A DNA stretch of 64,000 bases from Candidatus Woesearchaeota archaeon. Lineage in GTDB: Archaea > Nanobdellota > Nanobdellia > Woesearchaeales > UBA10216. The translations under genes and the position numbers were made by a program. The notes beneath the pieces are model-generated. The model was not told the origin of the DNA. It worked only from the letters and a program-made list of their open reading frames with translations, and made no database searches. The stretch spans positions 1-64,000 of the forward strand of contig JACPBY010000005.1 in assembly GCA_016180065.1 (NCBI GenBank), written 5' to 3'. Positions 56,357-64,000 of this stretch are shown piece by piece; the stretch's first letter is position 1; every line of letters starts with the position of its first letter.

Positions 56357-57794
56357 AACAGTTGTGCAGAACACAGGCTTCCTCCTTATAGGAGAGGTAA
56401 CGACAAGGGCGCTCTCGCTCATGCTCGTATTTGCGATAGCAAGATACCTAAGCAATGTCGGGCTTGGAGCCTACTCGTTCGCATTCGCATTCACAGACCT
56501 CCTGCTTAACCTTGTTGACCTCGGAATACCGCTCTACATCAACAGGGAAATGGCCAGGGACAGGGCAGTAGCAAGCTCCTACCTGAGCAACGTGCTTGGG
56601 CTGCGCCTACTGATGGCACCGGCCGTGCTTATCCTTGGCGGCTTAGCGGCAGCGGCAGCGTTCTTCCTTGGCTTCATAACATTTGAAACGCTGTTCATAA
56701 CAGCAGTTGCCATACTTGGCATGACACTGAACTTCGCAACAGAGCCGTTCAGAAGCGTTTTCATGTCACATGAAAAAGGCTCATACTACTCAGGGCTGCT
56801 CATCTTCGAAAGGCTTCTGTTCACAGGCACAGGGCTCGGGCTGCTGGCTGCCGGCTACGGCCTCAGGCATGTCATAGCGGCGTACGCGTTCTCGCAGCTC
56901 GTGGCATTCCTCACAAGCACCTACCTTGTCAGAAAAAGGTTCTTCAGGTTCACGCCAAAGCTTGACCTGGCAGTTGTGCGGCACATAATCGGTAACTCCA
57001 TGCAATTCTGGATGACGAGCCTGCTGCGGATGATTTCCCAGAGGGCAGACATAATAATGCTCAGCGTCATGCAGGGATTCGCAGCAACAGGGCTGTACGG
57101 GGCAGCTTACAAAATAACAGAAGCCCTCAGGCTCATACCTCTTGTCATAGTAACAGCATCATTCCCCACAATGAGCAGGCTGCACGCCCAGGCAAAAGAA
57201 TCAGCCAAGCTGCTGTATGAAAAAACGTTCTACTACCTGCTCATCGCAGCAATACCCGCAGCAACAGGCCTCTCCCTCATTGCGGACAGGCTCATGCCCT
57301 TCCTTTACGGGCCAGGCTTCGCATCATCAGCAGCGGCATTGAAGCTGCTCATATGGGCAGAAGCACTCATATTCCTGCACTACCTCATGGGCTTCATGCT
57401 GAGCGCTGTCAACAAGCAGCACCTGTTTACCATAGTCACGGCAACATATGCAGGGGCAAATATTGCGCTGAACTTCCTCCTGATACCAAAGTACAGCTTC
57501 ATCGGAGCAGCGGCAGCAGCGGTTGCAACCCAGGCAGTTGCTGTCCTGATGCTTTACCATTTCTCTGCCAAAAGCGGGTATGGCATAAGCCTGCCAAGGC
57601 TCATTTACAAGCCCCTGATTGCGGCAGCAGCCATGGCAGCAGCCATACTGGCAATGAACCAGCTGCACCTGTTCCTGGTTGTGCCAGCAGCGGCAGCCGT
57701 CTACCTCGGAGCGCTTACAGCCCTCAAAGGCATAGGAAAAGAAGAACTGGGAATTGTCAAGGCAATGATAGGAAAGGCAACGAAGAGACAATAA
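56340..57794 (+). CDS. Oligosaccharide flippase (Wzx/RfbX family)
   Basis: Multi-TM protein with 'NTGFLLIGEVTTRALSLMLVFAIARYLSNVGLGAYSFAFAFTDLLLNLVDLG'. Confidence 0.92.
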   Translation: MTSDSETVVQNTGFLLIGEVTTRALSLMLVFAIARYLSNVGLGAYSFAFAFTDLLLNLVDLGIPLYINREMARDRAVASSYLSNVLGLRLLMAPAVLILGGLAAAAAFFLGFITFETLFITAVAILGMTLNFATEPFRSVFMSHEKGSYYSGLLIFERLLFTGTGLGLLAAGYGLRHVIAAYAFSQLVAFLTSTYLVRKRFFRFTPKLDLAVVRHIIGNSMQFWMTSLLRMISQRADIIMLSVMQGFAATGLYGAAYKITEALRLIPLVIVTASFPTMSRLHAQAKESAKLLYEKTFYYLLIAAIPAATGLSLIADRLMPFLYGPGFASSAAALKLLIWAEALIFLHYLMGFMLSAVNKQHLFTIVTATYAGANIALNFLLIPKYSFIGAAAAAVATQAVAVLMLYHFSAKSGYGISLPRLIYKPLIAAAAMAAAILAMNQLHLFLVVPAAAAVYLGALTALKGIGKEELGIVKAMIGKATKRQ

Positions 57795-57932
57795 CTCTGG
57801 GAAAATTTCGCAGGAAAGTCTGCTGTAGCCCACCTCTAACCTATTAAAAGAGATAAAGATAACTGGAAAATTCTTAAATAAATCAACAACCCAACCACAG
57901 CAAGCTGCGGGGTATGTAATTCGTTGGGTTCA

Positions 57933-58019
57933 GGAGAACCATGCAGGTTCTCCGTGCTCAGAACCGCTGCGGTTCTGACAGTTGGTTCTTCACAAATCGG
58001 GATGCGCCCCAGAGGGGCG
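57933..58019. repeat. Triple hairpin array
   Basis: GGAGAACC-ATGCA-GGTTCTCC (57933-57953); TCAGAACCGC-T-GCGGTTCTGA (57958-57978); CGCCCC-AGA-GGGGCG (58005-58019). Confidence 0.8.
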
Positions 58020-58139
58020 AGGTAAACACCCATTGAAGAAATTTTACGTTTTGTTTCAACCTCATCGCATTTTAGCCTTTTCCCTCAAATTTTTCATAAC
58101 CACAACCATGCAGCACAGCCCGCCTCCCAGGCAGCGGGA

Positions 58140-58276
58140 TCTCCACTGGTTTCTGAGGGCGTTTTTGCTGCTATTGTGAGTAAAATTCCGTAAAGCTTGC
58201 GGCGGTGACTGGAAGAATTACGTTTTTTCAATAGCATTGGACACTGGACAAATGTGCGGCGAGGGTTTCTAAATAG
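58140..58276. repeat. Dispersed intergenic element, copy B
   Basis: Blockwise match to 4565-4700. Confidence 0.65.
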
Positions 58277-58287
58277 GGGATTATAGC

Positions 58288-59135
58288 ATGATAAGAACAA
58301 TGGACTCCAATCGAGCAGTCGCGGCATTTCAGGGAAAAGGCATCAGGAGAACGTGGCACAATGATGAGTGGTGGTTTTCTGTCTTTGACATTGTCTCAGT
58401 TCTTACGCATAGCGCTGATCCTAAACAGTATGCCAAGAAGATGCGGAGCCGTGACCCTGTTCTGAATGCGAACGGGGTTACAATTTGTACCCCCTTGAGC
58501 TTCTTGCTCCAGATGGCAAAAAAAGAGAAACGAACTGTGTCAACACAGAAGGGGCGTTTAGGATCATCCAATCGATTCCCTCACCTAAAGCCGAGCCATT
58601 TAAGCTATGGCTGGCTAAGGTAGGCTATGATAGGGTAAAAGAGATTGAGAATCCTGAATTAGCCCAAAAGCGAATGAAAAAAATATGCCAAGCAAAAGGA
58701 TATTCTGATGATTGGATTGAAAAAAGAGTAAGAGGCATTGCTATACGAGATGAGCTTACGGACGAATGGCACAAGCGGGGAGCAAAAACTGACACCGAAT
58801 ACACTATCCTCACCGCAGAGATTTCAAAAGCTACTTTTAGCATGACTCCGGATGAATACAAAAGATTCAAGGGGCTGAGAAAAGAGAACTTGCGTGACCA
58901 CATGAACGATTTGGAGCTTATTTTCTCAATGTTGGGAGAAAGAGTATCTACTGAAATTACAAGGAAAGAAGATAAGCAAGGATTTATAGGAGTTGAAGAT
59001 GCCGCTAAAAGAGGCGGAAGAGTGGCTGGCAATGCAAGAAAAGATACAGAAAAAGAATTAGGTCGCCCAATTACATCAAAGAAAAACTATCTTTCTGGAC
59101 CAGAAAAGAAGAAAAAAATTGAAGACAAGAATTGA
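58288..59135 (+). pseudogene. BRO-N-domain phage antirepressor-like gene split by a frameshift
   Basis: Frame 1 'AAFQGKGIRRTWHNDEWWFSVFDIVSVLT...VTICTP' continues in another frame as 'LELLAPDGKKRETNCVNTEGAFRIIQSIPSPKAEPFKLWLAKVG'; junction at the CCCCC run 58490-58494. Confidence 0.82.
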
Positions 59136-59140
59136 ACTTT

Positions 59141-60274
59141 TCAGCCGACCAGGCCCTTGGACTTCAGCTCAGTGGTTGCCTTGTCAACCATGTCAACAGC
59201 GCTTGCCTTGTCTGCCCAGGAAATAAGCTCCCTCATGCCATCCTCGAAAGAAACTTTCGGCTCAAAGCCAAGCCTGCTCTTTATCCTGCTTATGTCTGCA
59301 AAGCAATGCCTCACATCGCCCTTCCTGTAATTGTTCGTAACTGTCGGCTTAATGCTCTTGCCGTAAATCCGGGCAATGGCCTCTGCAACAGCCATAATGG
59401 TTATGGGCCTGCCTGTGCCCACATTAAAAATCCCGTAATCTGCAGCCCCAGACTTCATGGCAAGCATGTTGGCTGCGGCAATGTCATGGACAGAGACAAA
59501 GTCCCTTGACTGCATGCCATCCTCAAAAATTATGGGAGGGCTGCCATTCTTGATGCGGCTCATGAAAATAGCAGCAACACCCGTGTACGGGTTTGAAAGG
59601 GACTGCCTTGGCCCGTAAACATTAAAATATCTCAGGCTTACAGCAGGGATGCCATAAGCCCTGCAAACGCACAGAACCAAATCTTCCTGGGTTGCCTTGG
59701 TTATCGCATACACGCTTGTAGGCTGGAGCAGCTTGGACTCTGAAGCCGGAACAGGCATAAGAATGCTGCCGCAACCTGAACAGGAAAGCTCCCATTTCCG
59801 CTGAGACATCTGCTTCTCAGAGCGCAGCTCAGGAGAAACAGGCCCGCACTTTGAACAAGTGTAAGCGCCCTCCCCATAGCTGCTCATGGAAGCCGCAACA
59901 AGAACCTTCTTAACGCTGTGCTTCTCATTGGCGAGTATGTTAAGCAGGTTTGCAGTGCCATTCGTGTTTGTATCAACATACCTGGAAACCTCATACATGC
60001 TCTGGCCAACCCCCACTCTGGCCGCCTCATGAAAAACAACATCAACATCCTTAACCGCTTCCCTGAACGCGCCGTAATCAAGCACGTCCCCCCTGACAAA
60101 CTCAACCTTCTCGCTCTTGTTCAAATAATCAGGAATTTTTCCCGCAGGGCCATGAATCTGCGGCTCAAGGCTGTCAAAAACCCTTACGGCATGGCCATCC
60201 CTGACAAGCTCATCCACAATGAAGCTGCCGATAAAGCCTGCCCCGCCTGTAACAAGAACCTTTTGCTTCACCAT
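59141..60274 (-). CDS. NAD-dependent epimerase with zinc-ribbon insertion (dTDP-L-rhamnose 4-epimerase-like)
   Basis: 'VLVTGGAGFIGSFIVDELV', 'YTCSKCGPVSPELR...WELSCSGCGS', 'PTSVYAITKATQEDLV', 'RYFNVYGPRQSLSNPYTGVAAIF'. Confidence 0.9.
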   Translation of the reverse strand: MVKQKVLVTGGAGFIGSFIVDELVRDGHAVRVFDSLEPQIHGPAGKIPDYLNKSEKVEFVRGDVLDYGAFREAVKDVDVVFHEAARVGVGQSMYEVSRYVDTNTNGTANLLNILANEKHSVKKVLVAASMSSYGEGAYTCSKCGPVSPELRSEKQMSQRKWELSCSGCGSILMPVPASESKLLQPTSVYAITKATQEDLVLCVCRAYGIPAVSLRYFNVYGPRQSLSNPYTGVAAIFMSRIKNGSPPIIFEDGMQSRDFVSVHDIAAANMLAMKSGAADYGIFNVGTGRPITIMAVAEAIARIYGKSIKPTVTNNYRKGDVRHCFADISRIKSRLGFEPKVSFEDGMRELISWADKASAVDMVDKATTELKSKGLVG

Positions 60275-60303
60275 ACAGCCAAATCCAGCAAAGGAGCAGT
60301 TTT

Positions 60304-61119
60304 TTAAATGTTTCTGTCACATCTCGCAAGAACCCAGAACTTGTAGCCAGCCCTGCCGCTGTTGACTGAAGGATACTGAACCCTGCCATCCGGGCCTGCA
60401 GAAGCCCTTAACAAAGAAAAGCCTGCTGATTTCAAGCAGCCTATGAATTCCTCAGGCTCGTAATAAGCAAAAAACCTTGTAAATTCAACGCCATTCTCAT
60501 CAGAGGTTTCCATGCACTCGTAAAGGTCTCTTGGCTGCCTGTCAAAAGGCGCCCTTGTCTTCACATACAAAATCCCATGAGGCGCAAGAAGAGCTGAGGC
60601 CTGCGAAAGGAAAGCAGGAAGCTGCGCTCGCGGAACATGCTGGACGGCTGTAACAACCCACAGCCCGCCATACGAGCCTTCCTCAAAGCCTTTCCCGCCC
60701 ATGGGAAAATCACCAATCGATGCCTTGTAAAACATGCCCTCTACAGCATCATCTATTGAGCCAGCGTAGCCCCTTGCGCCAAGGAAACCATCAGGGTCAT
60801 CCAGCGCTTTAAGAAACTGCGTAATCCGCGCTCTGCCCAGCTGAAGCATCCTTGCAGAGATATCAACGCCAACAGCCTGATACCCACGCTGGAGAATTGT
60901 CAGGACATCCCTGCCAGGGCCGCACCCAACATCCATAATCTTTTTTACAGGAATGCTGCCTGCAAAATCATCAAAAGGAGAGGCAATGCCAATCGCGTCT
61001 GTCCTTTCCTGAAAAAGACCGGCTGCCCTGTCGTAAGCCTCCCTGTTAATCCCCGCAACATCAGCACCCTTCCAAGGCTTAACCTGCCTGAATGCGCCTT
61101 CTGAGCTGTTTCCTGCCAT
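60304..61119 (-). CDS. Class I SAM-dependent methyltransferase
   Basis: 'KKIMDVGCGPGRDVLTILQRGYQAVGVDIS', 'LWVVTAVQHVPRAQLPAFL'. Confidence 0.9.
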   Translation of the reverse strand: MAGNSSEGAFRQVKPWKGADVAGINREAYDRAAGLFQERTDAIGIASPFDDFAGSIPVKKIMDVGCGPGRDVLTILQRGYQAVGVDISARMLQLGRARITQFLKALDDPDGFLGARGYAGSIDDAVEGMFYKASIGDFPMGGKGFEEGSYGGLWVVTAVQHVPRAQLPAFLSQASALLAPHGILYVKTRAPFDRQPRDLYECMETSDENGVEFTRFFAYYEPEEFIGCLKSAGFSLLRASAGPDGRVQYPSVNSGRAGYKFWVLARCDRNI

Positions 61120-61283
61120 TGCAATACCACCTCATGCCAGAAGCGCTGCCGCACTTTTAAATTTTTCGATATTTTAACCACTTGGCAGTCAATAAATAAT
61201 TGGCTTTGCTGGCTTTAGGCAGCACAAAGGGAACACAGCACCGCAGCAAAAGATATTTAACAGCAGCCGGATTGTTTTTCCCC

Positions 61284-62108
61284 ATGCAGTCAATAGCGTT
61301 CATTTACCGCTCAACCGGCAACGAAAGCAGGGAGCAGATGCTGAGGAAGAAAAGGCCAGCCTATTTCTCAAAGCTTGCCTGCCTCAAAAGCTTCCTTAAC
61401 GCAGCCAACAGGCTGAGCGGCAGCGGATGCAAAAAGGCGTTCTACTTCCCGAACGACTCTCCCATCCCTGAAGACAGGCTGAGCCTGATGGAGAAATACG
61501 GCAAAATCATTGACATAGGAGGAAGGGGAAATGTTGAATCATGCAGGTTCATATACGAGCTTGCAAAAAAGCAGGATACTGAATTCGTTTACTTCTCGGA
61601 AGACGACTACATTTACTGCGAAAATGCGTTTGAGTCAATGCTGGACGGCCTGAACAGCGTAAAAAGCGCCGACTACATAACGCTTTACGACCACCCCGAC
61701 AGGTATGCGAACATACGCACAGAAGGCATGAAAAAAGCAAAGGTCTACACTGGCAGCTATAACCACTGGCGCACTGTTTCCTCAGCAACCATGACCTGGG
61801 GAGGAAGAGCAAAGGCATTCAGAAAGGACTGGTGGAAATTCCGGCTGTTCAGCCTGGGGGTTGAAAAAAAAGACGGCCCTGCCCTGAAGCTGCTTAATGC
61901 AGCGCTGTCGCTTGGCTACCTCTACCCAAACTGGGAGCAGAACGCATGGCACTTCATCCAGGGAATAAAGCCGTTCTACCTTGCCTTCCCGAAAAGAAAG
62001 CTCATAGGCAGCATACCCTCGCTTGCAACGCACTGCCACTCTGAATTCATGGCTCCCCTGGTAAACTGGGAGAAAATAAGCAAGGATGCTGAGAAGCTGA
62101 AGCTATGA
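61284..62108 (+). CDS. Putative GT-A-like glycosyltransferase
   Basis: 'QDTEFVYFSEDDYIYCENAFESMLDGL' (EDD metal-binding-like motif) in glycan context; start ATG 61284. Confidence 0.55.
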   Translation: MQSIAFIYRSTGNESREQMLRKKRPAYFSKLACLKSFLNAANRLSGSGCKKAFYFPNDSPIPEDRLSLMEKYGKIIDIGGRGNVESCRFIYELAKKQDTEFVYFSEDDYIYCENAFESMLDGLNSVKSADYITLYDHPDRYANIRTEGMKKAKVYTGSYNHWRTVSSATMTWGGRAKAFRKDWWKFRLFSLGVEKKDGPALKLLNAALSLGYLYPNWEQNAWHFIQGIKPFYLAFPKRKLIGSIPSLATHCHSEFMAPLVNWEKISKDAEKLKL

Positions 62109-62201
62109 ACCTGAATCATCGCTTCAAAGCCGCCATATCAAAATGTTTAAATAACAACCTCCCAATAAGCACAGGGTTAAGTTGTTAAAGAAGGGAAGTG
62201 G

Positions 62202-64000
62202 ATGTTAAAAAAGAGGAATGCCAGATTATTTCTCTTCACTGTACTTGCAGCCTTCTCCCTGCTTTCAGCACTCAATGCTTCAGCAGCGGATGAAACCTAC
62301 AAGCCATACCTACACAAGGCAGAGGTCCCTGAGCACCCAAAAATCAAGCTTTACGGCGCTTACAGCACAGAACTGTTCCCGGGAGCCGCCACTTATGCTT
62401 ACCAGATAGAGACTCCTCCAGGCACAAACGGCCTGCAGCCGTCCCTCACCGTTTCCTATAACAGCCAGAACGCAAAGCAAAGACCCGGCATACTCGGCGC
62501 AGGCTGGACACTAACGGCAACATACATTTACCGCGACGTGAACAGCACGCCGGATAACACATCTGATGACCTGTTCAAACTTGTGCTTAACGGGGCTGTC
62601 CACGACCTCGCATACAACCAGCCTGATGACTTCTACCACACTAAAATAGAAACTTACGCCAGAGTGCAAAGCCTGACAACAACCACGAACACGCACGGCA
62701 CATACTGGCTCGTGACAGAAAAAGACGGCACAAAGCACAGGCTCGGCTACAACACCGACTCTGAGATGACTTCAAGCACAGGCAAAGGCTACGCCGTAAA
62801 ATGGAGCGTTGACAGGGAAGAAGACACCTACGGCAACACAATAAGCTACACATACAACGAAAACCCTTTCAGCGGCGACCATGGAACAGCATACCCAGAC
62901 AGCATAAACTACAACAACGAACAGGCAAGAAAAATAGAATTTGCCTATGAGCAAAGCCCAAGGCCGGACCTAAGGGCGGTTTACGAGCAGGGAAATCTCC
63001 TTAACGAAACAAGGAGGCTTGCGTCAATCAACATCAGCGTTAATGGGAAAACTGTTAGAAAATACGGTTTTGCGTACAAAAGCCTAAACCCTGAAAACAC
63101 GCTCACAGCCCTCGCGAAAATCACACTTTTTGGAGCAGACGGCATTTCCGAGCTTCACAACGCCCAGTTCGACTACTACAACACCACCCACGGCTTTGCC
63201 AACAGCACCAGCTTGCAGATACCTGAAATATTCGCAAGCTACCAAACCGGTGACGAAGGAGACAGGCTTGCCGATGTTAATAACGACGGATTCACAGACA
63301 TAATCAAAAGCAACCAGGCAACAGGAGAGAAAACAGTATGGATAAACAACAAAACAAGCGGCTGGAACAACGAAAGCAGCAAATGGAACTTCCCGCTGTT
63401 CATCGTGGACACAGAAAGAGACGACAACGGCATCAGGCTTGCTGACCTCAACATGGACGGCCTAGTGGACATAATCCAAAGCATAAACGACGGCGGCAGC
63501 ACAATAAAATCAGCCTACCTCAACAACGGCACAGGGTGGGTGAGCGCATCTGCATGGAATTCTCCCTTGATTTTTATTACGGGCGGTGCAGGCGCAGGGA
63601 ATGCCAATGACGAAGGAGTAAGGTTTGCTGAACTGAACGGCGACGGGCTGATTGACATGATACAGTCCAAAAAGCTTGATGCAAACCCGCCAACAAAAAA
63701 CGTTTACCTCAACAACGGCTCAGGATGGAACAAAACCGGCAACTGGGAACCGCCAGCGGTTTTCATAAACCTAAGCTACAGAGACGGCGGCCTAAGGGTG
63801 CTTGACCTTAACGCTGACGGCCTTGACGACCTCATGGAAGCGCACAACACCAGCGGCACAGTAACTCTCAATGCCTGGCTCAACACAGGCACAGGCTGGA
63901 CAGACGCCTCCTCGATATGGAAACCTCCAATCGTGTTCACCAACGCACAAATCCCGGACACAGGAGTAAGATTTGCAGACGCCAACGGAGACGGACTGCA
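62202..64000 (+). CDS. Secreted SpvB/TcB-N-like (RHS-superfamily-like) protein with FG-GAP/VCBS-like repeats, truncated by window edge
   Basis: Signal 'MLKKRNARLFLFTVLAAFSLLSALNASAA'; 'ATYAYQIETPPGTNGLQPSLTVSYNSQNAKQRPGILGAGWTLTATYIYRD'; repeated 'RLADVNNDGFTDIIKS', 'RLADLNMDGLVDIIQS', 'RFAELNGDGLIDMIQS', 'RVLDLNADGLDDLMEA'. No stop before 64000, so absent from the ORF track. Confidence 0.85.
   Translation, partial: MLKKRNARLFLFTVLAAFSLLSALNASAADETYKPYLHKAEVPEHPKIKLYGAYSTELFPGAATYAYQIETPPGTNGLQPSLTVSYNSQNAKQRPGILGAGWTLTATYIYRDVNSTPDNTSDDLFKLVLNGAVHDLAYNQPDDFYHTKIETYARVQSLTTTTNTHGTYWLVTEKDGTKHRLGYNTDSEMTSSTGKGYAVKWSVDREEDTYGNTISYTYNENPFSGDHGTAYPDSINYNNEQARKIEFAYEQSPRPDLRAVYEQGNLLNETRRLASINISVNGKTVRKYGFAYKSLNPENTLTALAKITLFGADGISELHNAQFDYYNTTHGFANSTSLQIPEIFASYQTGDEGDRLADVNNDGFTDIIKSNQATGEKTVWINNKTSGWNNESSKWNFPLFIVDTERDDNGIRLADLNMDGLVDIIQSINDGGSTIKSAYLNNGTGWVSASAWNSPLIFITGGAGAGNANDEGVRFAELNGDGLIDMIQSKKLDANPPTKNVYLNNGSGWNKTGNWEPPAVFINLSYRDGGLRVLDLNADGLDDLMEAHNTSGTVTLNAWLNTGTGWTDASSIWKPPIVFTNAQIPDTGVRFADANGDGL

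Noticed and set aside
59141-60274. Zinc-ribbon insertion in the epimerase as a novel fusion
   Set aside because: This insertion is a known feature of a 4-epimerase subgroup (WbiB-like), so it is not treated as novel.

Overview
The window looks like a chromosome segment from an archaeon, probably DPANN-like. The evidence is AglB/STT3, a geranylgeranyl-reductase-family enzyme, PGF-pre-PGF surface proteins, archaeal TATA boxes with leaderless starts, and BHB-type tRNA introns. The lineage call is inference. Main blocks: (1) an AT-rich accessory island (about 1-3,910) with three orphan ORFs, each bracketed by its own inverted repeats, separated by nested-palindrome intergenic elements and followed by a XerA/C-like tyrosine recombinase; (2) small defence/toxin-antitoxin-like pairs (BrnT-like/YgiT-AbrB-like, HEPN/MNT, VapBC); (3) a run of large secreted or surface proteins (subtilase, PGF-pre-PGF, FN3/Ig-like, CARDB-like) plus a carbamoyltransferase/DUF5989 set; (4) two intron-bearing tRNAs with introns at non-canonical positions: tRNA-Trp with two introns (D-loop and anticodon loop) and tRNA-Leu(CAG) with a T-loop intron in a complete BHB; (5) a large N-glycosylation/surface glycan cluster (AglB, many GT2/GT4, flippase, DegT aminotransferase, epimerase, methyltransferases); (6) a frameshifted BRO-N gene; (7) at the right edge, an ORF missing from the supplied track because it runs off the window, encoding a secreted SpvB/TcB (RHS-superfamily-like) N-terminus with FG-GAP/VCBS-like repeats. 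The best candidates for something undescribed are the palindrome-bounded cassette array, a two-copy ~150-bp intergenic element upstream of accessory genes, a family of GC-GAA-GC mini-hairpins with varied stems, and the archaeal SpvB/TcB-like protein.
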